Shown: piece by piece, positions 45,226 to 55,563 of the stretch
Layout: every line of letters begins with the position of its first letter
Numbering within the stretch: the stretch's first letter is position 1
Translations under genes and position numbers: made by a program
The notes under the pieces: model-generated
The model's input: the letters and a program-made list of their open reading frames with translations, nothing else
Databases searched by the model: none
Told to the model about the DNA's origin: nothing
Assembly: GCF_006175945.1 (NCBI RefSeq)
Contig: NZ_VAJL01000001.1
Coordinates: forward strand, 2,868,501-2,932,500
DNA: 64,000 nt
Direction of reading: 5' to 3'
Source of the DNA: Chryseobacterium mulctrae
Lineage (GTDB): Bacteria; Bacteroidota; Bacteroidia; Flavobacteriales; Weeksellaceae

Positions 45226-48200
45226 ATGTCAAATAAAAATAAATCAAGTAGATTTAATAAAATAACCATCGGTTTAGCTTCACCAGAGTCTATTTTACAG
45301 GACTCAAGAGGGGAGGTTCTTAAGCCGGAAACTATTAACTACAGAACGCACAAGCCTGAAAGAGACGGTTTGTTCTGTGAAAAAATCTTCGGTCCTATCA
45401 AAGATTACGAATGTGCTTGTGGTAAATACAAGAGAATTCGTTACAAAGGGATCGTTTGTGACCGTTGTGGTGTAGAGGTTACGGAGAAAAAAGTACGTAG
45501 AGAAAGAATCGGACATATTGGTTTGGTTGTTCCTATTGCGCACATTTGGTATTTCCGTTCTTTACCAAACAAAATCGGTTACCTTTTAGGTATTCCTTCC
45601 AAGAAATTGGATATGATTATCTATTACGAAAGATATGTGGTAATTCAACAAGGTATTGCTAAGAAATTAGACGGTGCTGATTTTGACCACATGGAATTCC
45701 TTACAGAAGAAGAATACCTTGATATCATGGAAACTCTTCCTGTAGAAAACCAGTATCTTGATGATTCAGATCCAAACAAATTTATCGCTAAAATGGGTGC
45801 TGAAGCTGTTGAGGAACTATTAAAAAGAATCGATCTTGATGCATTGTCTTTCGACTTGAGACACAAAGCTCACAACGAAGGTTCTAAGCAAAGAAGAACA
45901 GAAGCTCTAAAAAGATTGAACGTTGTAGAAGCATTAAGAGGTGCTAATACAAGAATGATCAACAGACCAGAGTGGATGATCATGCGTGTACTTCCTGTTA
46001 TCCCACCAGAACTAAGACCATTAGTTCCATTGGATGGAGGACGTTTCGCAACTTCTGACTTGAATGACCTTTATAGAAGAGTTATTATCAGAAATAACCG
46101 TTTGAAGAGATTATTGGAGATCAAAGCTCCTGAAGTAATCTTGAGAAACGAGAAGCGTATGCTTCAGGAATCAGTAGATTCATTATTCGATAACACAAGA
46201 AAATCTTCTGCAGTAAAATCTGAATCAAACAGACCATTGAAATCACTTTCAGATTCATTGAAAGGTAAGCAAGGTCGTTTCCGTCAGAACTTACTAGGGA
46301 AAAGGGTAGATTACTCGGCGCGTTCGGTAATTGTTGTAGGTCCAAACTTACAGCTTCACGAATGTGGTATTCCTAAAGATATGGCAGCTGAGCTTTACAA
46401 ACCGTTTATCATCAGAAAACTGATTGAAAGAGGAATTGTAAAAACAGTAAAATCTGCAAAAAGAATTATCGACAGAAAAGAACCAGTAGTTTATGATATT
46501 CTAGAAAACGTGATGAAAGGTCACCCTGTTTTACTAAACAGAGCACCTACGCTTCACAGACTGGGTATCCAGGCTTTCCAACCTAAGATGATTGAAGGTA
46601 AGGCAATCCAACTACACCCGTTAGTAACAACAGCATTCAACGCCGATTTCGATGGTGACCAGATGGCGGTACACTTACCGTTGGGTCCTGAAGCGATCCT
46701 TGAAGCTCAGTTATTGATGTTAGGTTCTCAAAATATCTTGAACCCTGCAAACGGATCTCCAATTACAGTACCATCTCAGGACATGGTTCTGGGGCTTTAT
46801 TTCATGACCAAAGAATTGAGCTCTACTGAGACAATGAAAGTAAAAGGTGAAGGTCTTGCATTCTACTCTCCGGAAGAAGCGGAAATCGCTTATGCTGAAG
46901 GTAGAGTTTCATTGAACGCTAAAGTAAGATGTAGACTTCCTATTAAAGAAGATGGAGTAATCACTACGAAATTAACTGAAACTTCTGTAGGTAGAATCTT
47001 ATTCAACCAGATCGTTCCTAAACAGTCAGGATATATTAATGAGCTTCTTACTAAGAAATCATTAAGAAATATTATCGGTAGAGTACTTGCCGATACAGAT
47101 TTTCCTACTACTGTGAAGTTCTTGGATGCAATGAAAGACTTAGGGTATTCAAATGCATTCAAAGGAGGTCTTTCGTTCTCATTAGGTGACATCGTTGTTC
47201 CTGTTGAGAAAAAGAAAATGATCGCTACTTCGATTGAAACAGTTGACGAAATTAGAGCCAACTATAACATGGGTCTAATTACAGATACAGAACGTTATAA
47301 CCAGGTAATCGACGTTTGGACAAACACCAACGCAGGATTAACTGAAATGATCATGAGCAGAATGAAAACTGACCAAGGTGGTTTCAACTCTGTATACATG
47401 ATGCTTGACTCTGGAGCAAGGGGTTCTAAGGAACAGATCCGTCAGTTATCAGGGATGAGAGGTTTGATGGCAAAACCGCAAAAAGCTGGTTCTACCGGTG
47501 CGGAAATTATCGAAAACCCGATTCTTGCAAACTTTAAGGAGGGTCTTTCCATCTTAGAATACTTTATCTCTACTCACGGTGCTCGTAAAGGTCTTGCGGA
47601 TACCGCTCTTAAGACTGCCGATGCGGGTTACTTAACGAGAAGATTGGTAGACGTTGCACAAGACGTTATCGTTACAGAAGACGACTGTGGAACTTTAAGA
47701 GGTACAGAAGTTACTGCACTTAAGAAAAATGACGAGATCGTTGAAAAGATTTCAGAAAGAATCTTAGGTAGAGTTTCTCTACATAATATTTATGACCCTG
47801 AAACAGATGAGTTAATTGCTCAGGCAGATCAGATTATTAATGAATCTTTAGCTAAAAGAATCGAAGAAATCGGTATTGAAGCAGTTGAGGTTCGTTCACC
47901 CCTGACTTGTGAAACTAAAAAAGGAATCTGTGCTAAATGTTACGGTAGAAACCTAGCTACGGGTAAGCCAATTCATATGGGTGAAGCTGTAGGGGTTATT
48001 GCTGCACAATCAATTGGGGAACCGGGAACTCAGCTTACATTGAGAACTTTCCACCAAGGAGGTGTATCTACAAACGTATCAGAAAACCCTTCAATTATCG
48101 CAAGAAGAGATGGTATCGTAGAATTAGATGAAGTAAGAACAATTACTTCTGAAGATGAAAACGGAAACAATGCTGAAGTAGTAGTATCACGTACAACAGA

Positions 48201-49491
48201 ATTTAGATTGGTTGCTGATAATGAAGCTAAAACTCCATTAATGATTGCCAACGTACCTTATGGTGCTATATTAGCTGTAAAACCAGGTGATAAAGTGAAA
48301 AAAGGTGATTTAATCTGTAAATGGGATCCGTATAACGCGGTAATTATTGCAGAGACTGCTGGTAAAGTAGAGTATGAAGACATCATCCAAGGTATTTCAT
48401 TCCAATTAGAAATTGATGAGCAGACTGGTTTCGAAGAGAAAGTAATCTCTGAATCTAGAAATAAGAAAGCCGTACCTACATTAAAAGTAGTAGATTCTAA
48501 AGGTGTTGAACAAAAAGGTTACAACTTACCGGTAGGAGCCCACTTAATGGTAAACGATGGTGAAAAAATTAGGGCTGGTAAAGTCTTAATCAAAATCCCA
48601 AGAAAAGCTGCTAAGACAGGGGATATTACAGGAGGTCTTCCAAGAGTTACCGAATTATTCGAAGCAAGAAACCCTTCAAACCCAGCGGTTGTTACAGAAA
48701 TCGATGGGGTAGTTTCTTACGGAAAAATTAAGAGAGGTAACCGAGAATTGATCGTTGAAGCTAAAACTGGTGAAAGAAAAATTTATTTAGTTAAATTATC
48801 AAACCAGATTCTAGTACAGGAGAATGACTTCGTAAGAGCTGGTTCGCCACTTTCTGACGGTTCAGTTACTCCAGACGATATCTTGAAGATCAAAGGACCA
48901 ACTGCGGTTCAGGAATATTTAGTAAATGAAATTCAGGAAGTTTACCGTCTACAAGGGGTGAAAATCGACGATAAACACTTCGAAATCATCGTAAGACAAA
49001 TGATGACAAAAGTATCAATTGTTGATGGAGGTGATACTCAGTTCCTTGAAGCTGCTCTTGAGCACAAATACGATTTCTTAATGGAAAACAACAGAGTATT
49101 TGGTCTTAAAGTAGTTACAGAAGCTGGTGATTCTAAAGAATTTAAACCGGGACAAATGATTACTGCAAGAGAACTAAGAGACGAAAACTCTAAGTTGAAG
49201 CGTGAAGATCAGGCTTTAGTTGAAGTAAGAGAAGCTTTACCTGCTACTGCAACACCAGTATTGCAAGGTATTACAAGAGCTGCTCTACAAACTAAGTCGT
49301 TCATGTCTGCAGCATCATTCCAGGAAACAACTAAAGTTCTAAACGAAGCAGCAGTTGCTGGTAAAGTAGACAGCTTGAATGGTCTTAAAGAAAATGTAAT
49401 TGTAGGACACAGAATCCCTGCAGGTACAGGTCTTAAAGAGTATCAAAATGTAATTGTTGGTTCTAAGAAAGAATTCGAAGACCTTAACTAA
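45226..49491 (+). CDS. rpoC: DNA-directed RNA polymerase subunit beta'
   Basis: 1421 aa, complete. N-terminal zinc site [20 protein letters not shown], catalytic [15 protein letters not shown], trigger loop and bridge helix regions ([20 protein letters not shown]) and the second zinc site ([13 protein letters not shown]). The rpoB-rpoC gap holds a TCTAAAATCTAAAATTT-type tract of the dispersed family seen at 22220 and 61125. No insertion domain stands out. Confidence 0.98.
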   Translation: MSNKNKSSRFNKITIGLASPESILQDSRGEVLKPETINYRTHKPERDGLFCEKIFGPIKDYECACGKYKRIRYKGIVCDRCGVEVTEKKVRRERIGHIGLVVPIAHIWYFRSLPNKIGYLLGIPSKKLDMIIYYERYVVIQQGIAKKLDGADFDHMEFLTEEEYLDIMETLPVENQYLDDSDPNKFIAKMGAEAVEELLKRIDLDALSFDLRHKAHNEGSKQRRTEALKRLNVVEALRGANTRMINRPEWMIMRVLPVIPPELRPLVPLDGGRFATSDLNDLYRRVIIRNNRLKRLLEIKAPEVILRNEKRMLQESVDSLFDNTRKSSAVKSESNRPLKSLSDSLKGKQGRFRQNLLGKRVDYSARSVIVVGPNLQLHECGIPKDMAAELYKPFIIRKLIERGIVKTVKSAKRIIDRKEPVVYDILENVMKGHPVLLNRAPTLHRLGIQAFQPKMIEGKAIQLHPLVTTAFNADFDGDQMAVHLPLGPEAILEAQLLMLGSQNILNPANGSPITVPSQDMVLGLYFMTKELSSTETMKVKGEGLAFYSPEEAEIAYAEGRVSLNAKVRCRLPIKEDGVITTKLTETSVGRILFNQIVPKQSGYINELLTKKSLRNIIGRVLADTDFPTTVKFLDAMKDLGYSNAFKGGLSFSLGDIVVPVEKKKMIATSIETVDEIRANYNMGLITDTERYNQVIDVWTNTNAGLTEMIMSRMKTDQGGFNSVYMMLDSGARGSKEQIRQLSGMRGLMAKPQKAGSTGAEIIENPILANFKEGLSILEYFISTHGARKGLADTALKTADAGYLTRRLVDVAQDVIVTEDDCGTLRGTEVTALKKNDEIVEKISERILGRVSLHNIYDPETDELIAQADQIINESLAKRIEEIGIEAVEVRSPLTCETKKGICAKCYGRNLATGKPIHMGEAVGVIAAQSIGEPGTQLTLRTFHQGGVSTNVSENPSIIARRDGIVELDEVRTITSEDENGNNAEVVVSRTTEFRLVADNEAKTPLMIANVPYGAILAVKPGDKVKKGDLICKWDPYNAVIIAETAGKVEYEDIIQGISFQLEIDEQTGFEEKVISESRNKKAVPTLKVVDSKGVEQKGYNLPVGAHLMVNDGEKIRAGKVLIKIPRKAAKTGDITGGLPRVTELFEARNPSNPAVVTEIDGVVSYGKIKRGNRELIVEAKTGERKIYLVKLSNQILVQENDFVRAGSPLSDGSVTPDDILKIKGPTAVQEYLVNEIQEVYRLQGVKIDDKHFEIIVRQMMTKVSIVDGGDTQFLEAALEHKYDFLMENNRVFGLKVVTEAGDSKEFKPGQMITARELRDENSKLKREDQALVEVREALPATATPVLQGITRAALQTKSFMSAASFQETTKVLNEAAVAGKVDSLNGLKENVIVGHRIPAGTGLKEYQNVIVGSKKEFEDLN

Positions 49492-49576
49492 AATTAATGA
49501 TTTGAAATTTGAGGTTTGAAATTATTTTTATACTTTCACACTCTCAAATTTCATTTTTAAAAATATAACTTATACA

Positions 49577-49885
49577 ATGGACAATCAAAATCAAAACAAC
49601 GATCCAAACAACATCAACATCCAACTTAACGAGATGGTAGCTTCAGGAGTTTACTGTAACCTTGCTTTAGTAAACCATTCTCCATCTGAGTTTGTAGTAG
49701 ATTTCATCCAGCTTATGCCGGGTGTACAGCAAGCTAACGTGAGATCAAGAGTAATCTTGGCTCCGCTTCACGCTAAAAGAGTTTTAGCTGCACTTCAGCA
49801 AAACATCACAAACTACGAGCAACAATTCGGAGAAATCAAAGAAGTTGAGCCTTTCGTATTAGGAGGAAACAACGTTAACGCTTAA
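49577..49885 (+). CDS. DUF3467 family protein
   Basis: 102 aa. Asn/Gln-rich N-terminus, then INIQLNEMVASGVYCNLALVNHSPSEFVVDFIQLMPG and VRSRVILAPLHAKRVLAALQQNI, the DUF3467 course. The family is small, cytosolic and of unknown function, and commonly lies directly after rpoC in Bacteroidetes. Ends before a strong terminator that closes the rpoBC unit. Confidence 0.9.
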   Translation: MDNQNQNNDPNNINIQLNEMVASGVYCNLALVNHSPSEFVVDFIQLMPGVQQANVRSRVILAPLHAKRVLAALQQNITNYEQQFGEIKEVEPFVLGGNNVNA

Positions 49886-49904
49886 GGTTTATCTTAAATA
49901 TATA

Positions 49905-49937
49905 GAATGCCCCAACTTTCGTTGGGGCATTCTTTTG
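49905..49937 (+). terminator. Terminator of the rpoBC unit
   Basis: GAATGCCCCAAC (49905-49916) pairs with GTTGGGGCATTC (49921-49932), then TTTT. Confidence 0.9.
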
Positions 49938-50120
49938 CTTTAATAACTTTGTTAGATAAAAGAGACTTTTATTATTGCACCTTTTGTATTTGAAATTGTT
50001 TCTTTTAATTTTAGGATTGATGACAGAATAAAATGGGGAAAATTTCAGGTTTAATATTTTTTTAACTTACGAAACTTTTTTGTGAAATTTCCTGAGGCTA
50101 CCTTTGTAAAAAATAAAAGA

Positions 50121-51398
50121 ATGAAGAAAATATTGGCATTTTTAATGCTCACTTCATCACTAACAATATTTGCTCAGATAGGAATTGTAGACACTACTCA
50201 AATTGTTATTTCTAATAGTTTTAACGATGCTGAAGCGATACAAAAGCCTTATGTCATCATGATTTCTGCAGATGGTTTTAGATATGATTATGCTAAAAAA
50301 TACAATGCCCAAAATCTTTTGAAATATTCAAATCAAGGAATTCAGGCAAAAGCAATGACTCCAAGTTATCCAAGTATTACTTTTCCGAATCACTGGACAT
50401 TAATTACCGGATTATATCCTTCTCATCACGGCTTAATTGATAATTTTTTCTATGATTACCAAAGAAAACAAGCTTACGCAATGAGCAACCGCCAAAACGC
50501 TGAAGACGGAAGTTGGTACGGTGGAACTCCACTTTGGAGCTTAGCTGAAAAACAGGGAACAATCAGTGCTTCTTTGCAATGGGTAGGTTCTGCAAGTGAT
50601 GCAGGTGGAATGAGACCAACATATTATTATCCATATCATGAAAAATTTACACCTTCTGAAAAAGTGGATAAAGTAATTAACTGGCTGAAACTTCCTGAAG
50701 ATAAAAGGCCGCATTTTATTTCATTATACTTTCCGGAAGTTGACGGTGCGGGACATCGTTTCGGACCAGACACAAAAGAGACAGAAGTGGCTGTTCATTT
50801 AGTTGATCATGCGATAGGAGAGTTGGTTCAGAAAGTAAATCAATTAGGCTTAAAAAATGTCAATTTTATCTTCGTTTCCGATCATGGAATGATAAAAGTT
50901 GATCGTGGAAATCCACTGGAAATTCCTCAAATGCTTTTTGATAAAAACAGATTCGATTATTATAACTCTCAGACTTTATTAAGAGTTTATGTGAAAAAAC
51001 CTGATGAGGTAAAGAAAGTTTACAAAGAATTAAAAGCCAATAAAACCGATGATTATGAAGTTTATCTGGATAAAAAATTACCAAAATATTTGCATTTTGC
51101 AACGAAAGACGACCGATACAATAGAATAGGACAAATTTTATTGATCCCAAAAGCGCCAAAAATATTTTTAGAAAGAGATAAAAGAACTTCGGTCGGAAAA
51201 CACGGTTATGATCCTAGAATCGTCCCTGAAATGAAAGCTACATTCTTCGCTTGGGGATTGAATTTTAATAACAACTTAGTAATTGATGAATTTGAGAATA
51301 TCAATGTTTATCCTTTGGTGGCTGAAATTTTGGGTTTAAAGATCACACAGCCGATTGATGGAAAATTGAAGGTTTTAAAAGAAACACTAAAGAAATAA
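50121..51398 (+). CDS. NPP-type nucleotide pyrophosphatase/phosphodiesterase (alkaline phosphatase superfamily)
   Basis: 425 aa from ATG 50121, which begins the signal peptide MKKILAFLMLTSSLTIFAQ; a GTG at 50082 would bury it. Metal ligand D51 in MISADGFRYDY, nucleophile T87 in SITFPNHW, then VDGAGHRFGPDT, VSDHGM and GKHGYDP supply the second D/H set. Cleaves phosphodiester or pyrophosphate bonds in nucleotides or lipids in the periplasm. Natural substrate cannot be read. Single gene convergent with the NmrA-like gene. Confidence 0.88.
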   Translation: MKKILAFLMLTSSLTIFAQIGIVDTTQIVISNSFNDAEAIQKPYVIMISADGFRYDYAKKYNAQNLLKYSNQGIQAKAMTPSYPSITFPNHWTLITGLYPSHHGLIDNFFYDYQRKQAYAMSNRQNAEDGSWYGGTPLWSLAEKQGTISASLQWVGSASDAGGMRPTYYYPYHEKFTPSEKVDKVINWLKLPEDKRPHFISLYFPEVDGAGHRFGPDTKETEVAVHLVDHAIGELVQKVNQLGLKNVNFIFVSDHGMIKVDRGNPLEIPQMLFDKNRFDYYNSQTLLRVYVKKPDEVKKVYKELKANKTDDYEVYLDKKLPKYLHFATKDDRYNRIGQILLIPKAPKIFLERDKRTSVGKHGYDPRIVPEMKATFFAWGLNFNNNLVIDEFENINVYPLVAEILGLKITQPIDGKLKVLKETLKK

Positions 51399-51407
51399 TT
51401 CAAGAGT

Positions 51408-51504
51408 CCCGAAGGGACGATCTACTAAAGGATAGGATAAAATCCTATCAATAAAAAAATCAGCAAATAATTTCGGCGAGCCAAAGGCTCGCCGAAATTA
51501 TTAA
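51408..51504. repeat. Triple-hairpin intergenic repeat
   Basis: Three hairpins in a row: GTCCCGAAGGGAC (about 51409), GATAGGAT-AAA-ATCCTATC (about 51434-51452), and a 17-bp perfect stem with loop AAA at 51468-51504 (AATTTCGGCGAGCC core). Lies between convergent genes; likely terminates both and belongs to a dispersed family. Confidence 0.7.
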
Positions 51505-51519
51505 ATTAACCAAAAGAAA

Positions 51520-52404
51520 TTAAGCATTAAATTTTTCAGCAAATTCCTTTGCAAATTCTTCTAATTTGATCTCTCCATCAACAACAGAACCGTGCTCAAT
51601 AAAATCTTTTTGTACAACACCAGCTCTGATTCCTCTTCCCATTTCGGTATACAATTCAGCCATTTCCTGAGGAAGTCCGGCTTGAAGCATTCCGTTTAAA
51701 GAATCTTCGTCTTTAAATTCAATCCAAGGAAGGTCGGGTTTACCGATGGCGTTTCCAAAAACTTGAGCAAATTCAGAAGCTGTACGCTCATCACTTACAA
51801 TATATTTTACATTTTTGCCTTCAAAGTTCTTAACCAATTCTTCAGTTGCTACTTTGGCGATATCAATAGGGTGAACTAACGGAACTTTCGTATCCTGAGG
51901 GAAATTAGCACCGATAATTCCTGCATTTTTAATCAATGGAATATCATTAAAGAAGTTCAAATAAAAATATCCGGCTCTTAAAAATGTGACAGAAGTATTT
52001 TCCAGTTCATTGTAGAATTTTTCGATGAAATGAAGACCTTTTATTGGTCCGTTTTCCACAGGAGACTCCGCACCGATACTGCTTAACATGACAACTCTCT
52101 TTATTCCGGTTTGTTTAATAGCTTCTGCGTAATTTTTTCCTGCATTAATGGTGTTTTCAACAATATTAACCCCGCCCATATTCGGAGGAGTCATTAAAAA
52201 TGCTGCATTTGCTCCTTCAAAAGTTTTAACTAAAAAATCTAAATCTGCAATAGATCCAATTGCTGCTTTTGCACCTAAAGCTTCTATTTCGTCTTTCTTA
52301 GTTTCGTTACTGCTGATTACCGTGATGTCGTTACCTTCGCCAATTAATTGTTGAACAAGTGGTTTTGCTACATTTCCTAATGAACCTGTGATGATAATTT
52401 TCAT
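51520..52404 (-). CDS. NmrA-like NAD(P)-binding protein (SDR family)
   Basis: 294 aa from ATG 52404, which starts the Rossmann motif MKIIITGSLGNVAKPLVQQL (GxxGxxG); the frame upstream to 52461 overlaps the promoter and is rejected. Further signs are the VISSN segment at strand 2 and VMLSSIGAESP. Atypical SDRs of this type act as NAD(P)H-dependent quinone or azo reductase-like enzymes or redox sensors. Divergent from an HxlR regulator, whose genes often control such redox proteins. Confidence 0.83.
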   Translation of the reverse strand: MKIIITGSLGNVAKPLVQQLIGEGNDITVISSNETKKDEIEALGAKAAIGSIADLDFLVKTFEGANAAFLMTPPNMGGVNIVENTINAGKNYAEAIKQTGIKRVVMLSSIGAESPVENGPIKGLHFIEKFYNELENTSVTFLRAGYFYLNFFNDIPLIKNAGIIGANFPQDTKVPLVHPIDIAKVATEELVKNFEGKNVKYIVSDERTASEFAQVFGNAIGKPDLPWIEFKDEDSLNGMLQAGLPQEMAELYTEMGRGIRAGVVQKDFIEHGSVVDGEIKLEEFAKEFAEKFNA

Positions 52405-52436
52405 AATAAATATTTTTTTATTTCTGAGAACAAAGG

Positions 52437-52482
52437 TATATTTGTACATACTTTTATACAAGTACTTACCCTAAAGTATGTA
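52437..52482. promoter_or_regulatory. Divergent promoter with large dyad (candidate HxlR operator)
   Basis: TACATACTT (52445-52453) and AAGTATGTA (52474-52482) are exact inverted copies centred on the palindrome AAGTACTT (52460-52467); all three share the same centre. A leftward promoter (TTG, 20 nt, TACCTTTG on the minus strand) and a rightward TATATTTG box (52437-52444) overlap it. Confidence 0.65.
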
Positions 52483-52484
52483 TT

Positions 52485-52847
52485 ATGGCAGCTATTAAAG
52501 AAAGTTCTACTATTCAGCAGAATAAAAAAATTGCATTAGATCTTTGTCCGGTAACCTATGTGATGGAAAAGATTGGAGGCTATTGGAAACCTATTATTTT
52601 ATATCATCTTTCAACAAGTGATAAAAGATACAGCGAACTGAAACGTGCAATTCCGGCGATCACAGAAAAAATGCTTATTCAACATTTAAAACAACTTGAA
52701 AATGACGGATTAGTCATAAGAACGGCGAAACCTATTGTTCCGCCACACGTTACCTACAATTTAAGCCAATCAGGAAAAGAATTAATTCCCGTCATTCACT
52801 CAATGGCAGAATGGGCTTTCAAAGAAATGGAAGGTGAATACAAATAA
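52485..52847 (+). CDS. HxlR-family transcriptional regulator
   Basis: 120 aa. Winged helix of the HxlR type: DLCPVTYVMEKIGGYWKPII with conserved cysteine C21, RYSELKRAIPAITEKMLIQH, LKQLENDGLVIR and the wing TYNLSQSGKEL. HxlR proteins often sense aldehydes or quinones through this cysteine and repress a divergent redox gene. The dyad between the two genes is its likely operator. Confidence 0.9.
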   Translation: MAAIKESSTIQQNKKIALDLCPVTYVMEKIGGYWKPIILYHLSTSDKRYSELKRAIPAITEKMLIQHLKQLENDGLVIRTAKPIVPPHVTYNLSQSGKELIPVIHSMAEWAFKEMEGEYK

Positions 52848-52950
52848 AATTCCCCTTCTCTGAAGGAATGGATTTTTGCATAAGCAAAAAGACGGGGTTA
52901 GTTAATTTTTTCTATTTAAAACTAACAAAGTCAATTATCCTCATAAAACA

Positions 52951-52984
52951 AAAAAGACTCTCCAAAAATGAAGAGTCTCTTTTA
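52951..52984 (-). terminator. Terminator of the alcohol dehydrogenase gene
   Basis: AGACTCT (52955-52961) pairs with AGAGTCT (52972-52978); A-run on the plus strand gives T-tract for the leftward transcript. Confidence 0.75.
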
Positions 52985-52999
52985 TAATTAAATTTGAGA

Positions 53000-54052
53000 T
53001 TATAAAGATTTCATATCAATCACAAAACGGTATCTCACATCGCTTTTCAGCATTCTTTCATATGCTTCGTTGATGTCTTGCATTTTAATGATTTCAATTT
53101 CAGACACAATATTGTGTTCGCCACAGAAATCAAGCATTTCCTGAGTTTCAGCAATACCTCCGATCACAGAACCTGCAACCGATTTTCTTCCCATGATCAT
53201 TGGCGGAGTAAATAAACTATCTTCCATCTTGCCGATAAAACCTACCAAAACATGAGTTCCGTTAATCGTTAATGTAGTAATATAAGGATTTACATCATGA
53301 TCGTAAGGTACAGTGTCGATAATTAAATCAAACTTTCCTTTTACAGAATTCATTTGCTCTTCATCAGTCGAAATAACAACATGATCTGCACCCAATTTTT
53401 TAGCATCTTCAGTTTTTCCCGGAGTCCTTGAGAATAAAGTTACTTCAGCTCCCAAACCTTTTGCAAGCTTAATTGCCATGTGTCCCAATCCACCTAATCC
53501 TACAACAGCAACCTTAGAATCAGCTCCAACATTCCAATGTCTTAAAGGTGACCAGGTTGTAATTCCTGCACAAAGAAGTGGTGCAACTGCAGCCAAATCT
53601 AGATTTGCCGGAATTTTTAAAACATGACCTGCATCTACAACTACTTTTTGAGAATATCCTCCAAAAGTATGACCTCCCAAATGCTTGTCATTTCCATTGT
53701 AAGTTCCTGTAAATCCGTTTTCACAATATTGTTCCAAATCATGTTTACAGCTGTTACAATGCCCGCAAGAATCTACTATACAGCCAACTCCTGCAAGATC
53801 GCCAACTTTGAATTTAGAAACTTCGCTACCTACTTTTGTTATTTTTCCGATAATTTCATGACCGGGAACAGATGGATATTTTGTTCCGCCCCAATCGTTT
53901 CTTGCGGTGTGAAGATCAGAGTGGCAAACTCCGCAATACAGAATTTCAATTTCTATATCATTCGCTGTTACTTCTCTTCTCTCAATATTCATTTCTGCTA
54001 AATCGGCAGTTTTAGATTCTGCTCCAAAAGCTTTTACGGTAAATGTGTCCAT
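53000..54052 (-). CDS. Zinc-dependent NAD(P) alcohol dehydrogenase (YahK/cinnamyl ADH type)
   Basis: 350 aa. Catalytic zinc ligands C43 (YCGVCHSDLH) and H65 (GHEIIG); structural zinc cysteines C96, C99, C102 and C110; Rossmann motif VAVVGLGGLGHMAIKLAK. Typical of NADPH-dependent aldehyde reductases/alcohol dehydrogenases with broad substrates. Divergent from an AraC-type regulator 353 nt away, which probably controls it. Confidence 0.92.
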   Translation of the reverse strand: MDTFTVKAFGAESKTADLAEMNIERREVTANDIEIEILYCGVCHSDLHTARNDWGGTKYPSVPGHEIIGKITKVGSEVSKFKVGDLAGVGCIVDSCGHCNSCKHDLEQYCENGFTGTYNGNDKHLGGHTFGGYSQKVVVDAGHVLKIPANLDLAAVAPLLCAGITTWSPLRHWNVGADSKVAVVGLGGLGHMAIKLAKGLGAEVTLFSRTPGKTEDAKKLGADHVVISTDEEQMNSVKGKFDLIIDTVPYDHDVNPYITTLTINGTHVLVGFIGKMEDSLFTPPMIMGRKSVAGSVIGGIAETQEMLDFCGEHNIVSEIEIIKMQDINEAYERMLKSDVRYRFVIDMKSL

Positions 54053-54405
54053 ATTTTTTAATTTAGTTTGATTATACTATTTCTATGTTTTCTAAACTGA
54101 TTACCTTCAATCAATCATAATTTGAAATGTTCGTGTTCTTTGCTGAGTGAAATCGAAGATTCGACGAAGTCAAACGCCTTTGCGAACGAAAAATATTTTC
54201 AAACATTTAAAAAAATTTTGCGCTCTTTGCGTTAAAATCAACTATTATAATTTAAAGAACAGATCATCAATTTTCTGATACAAAAGTCGATACTTTAAAT
54301 GTAAAAATACTTATATAAATTACAGAATCATTTACCAATTTTACTTACACCCAAAATTGTAGGTCGGAAATTGGTAATTTTGAATTAAAATTAAAAATTT
54401 ACTTC
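54053..54405. other. Divergent control region with dispersed repeat copy B
   Basis: 353 bases between the dehydrogenase and AraC genes. 54138-54238 is copy B of the CTTTGC...TTTGCG repeat. A TAATTTTG box at 54375-54382 probably serves the AraC gene. No ORF seen. Confidence 0.6.
54138..54238 (+). repeat. Dispersed CTTTGC...TTTGCG repeat, copy B
   Basis: Starts CTTTGCTGAGTGAAATCGAA, centre CAAACGCCTTTGCGAACG, end GCGCTCTTTGCGTTAAAAT. Upstream of the AraC-family gene. Confidence 0.8.
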
Positions 54406-55308
54406 ATGGAAAATCAGGAAGTTGAAATATACAACAGCGTTTCAGAATACAATAAAATGCTGAAGCACGAAACATTGCACCCGATGGTAAGTGTGGTAGA
54501 TTTTTCTAAATCTGATCCTATTTGTCAACATACAAGACAGTTTGGTTTTTATACTGTTTTTCTGAAAGATGTTATGTGTGGTGATATGCAATACGGAAAG
54601 CACAGCTATGATTATCAGGAAGGAACTCTGGTTTTCATCGCTCCGGGACAGACTTATGGGATTTATAATGCAGGAACTTATATTCAGCCTGCAGGTTTTG
54701 CCTTAATTTTTCATCCGGATTTATTGAAAGGAACCAATTTGGGAAGAAACATCCGAGACTACAATTTTTTTTCTTATGATGTTCATGAAGCATTGCATCT
54801 TTCAGAAAAAGAAAGGGAAATTATTTTGGAATGTTTTAAAAATATAAAATTAGAACTCGAGCAGGCGATTGATAAACATAGCAAATCACTAATTGTTAAT
54901 AATATTGAACTATTTTTAAATTATTGCATGCGTTTTTACGATCGTCAGTTTATTACACGAGACCACATTAATCAGAATTTTATAGGAAAGTTTGAGAAAT
55001 CTTTGGATGATTATTTGAAATCTGATAAACCTAAAAATCTGGGCTTTCCAATGGTCAATTATTTTGCCGAACAGCTTAACCTTTCAGCTAATTATTTTGG
55101 CGATTTAATTAAAAAGGAGCTCGGAATTTCTGCTCAGGAATTTATTCATAATAAACTGATCGATGTGGCGAAAGATCAGATTTTTGATACATCAAAATCC
55201 ATCAGTCAAATTTCTTACGATTTGGGATTTAAATATCCGCAGCATTTTACAAGATTATTCAAAAGTAAAGTAGGAGTTTCTCCAAGCGAGTTTAAATCTC
55301 TGAATTAA
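54406..55308 (+). CDS. AraC-family transcriptional regulator
   Basis: 300 aa. N-terminal cupin-like sensing domain (about 20-150; YDYQEGTLVFIAPGQTYGIY) and C-terminal double HTH (about 195-300) with FAEQLNLSANYFGDLIKKEL and ISQISYDLGFKYPQHFTRLF. It probably activates the divergent dehydrogenase or the carboxylesterase downstream. Effector unknown. Confidence 0.9.
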   Translation: MENQEVEIYNSVSEYNKMLKHETLHPMVSVVDFSKSDPICQHTRQFGFYTVFLKDVMCGDMQYGKHSYDYQEGTLVFIAPGQTYGIYNAGTYIQPAGFALIFHPDLLKGTNLGRNIRDYNFFSYDVHEALHLSEKEREIILECFKNIKLELEQAIDKHSKSLIVNNIELFLNYCMRFYDRQFITRDHINQNFIGKFEKSLDDYLKSDKPKNLGFPMVNYFAEQLNLSANYFGDLIKKELGISAQEFIHNKLIDVAKDQIFDTSKSISQISYDLGFKYPQHFTRLFKSKVGVSPSEFKSLN

Positions 55309-55371
55309 ATTTGTGATTAGTTTTTTAATCCAGTATCCGTACTGTGTAAATGATTGAAAATTACGACAAAC

Positions 55372-55470
55372 CTTTGCTGAGTGAAATCCAAGATTCGACA
55401 AAGTCAAACGCCTTTGCGAGCTTAAAACAGCTAATTGTTTAAAGAAATCTTTGCGCTCTTTGCGTTAAAA
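55372..55470 (+). repeat. Dispersed CTTTGC...TTTGCG repeat, copy C
   Basis: Same start, centre and end as copy B, with AAGATTCGACAAAGTCAAAC. Located upstream of the carboxylesterase gene. Confidence 0.8.
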
Positions 55471-55563
55471 TTTTTACTATGATGGAAAACGGATATGCAT
55501 ATTTTTTTAAAACAAAATTTGTAAATTGTAGTTATAAATAAGTTTAAATTTTATTGCGAAACC

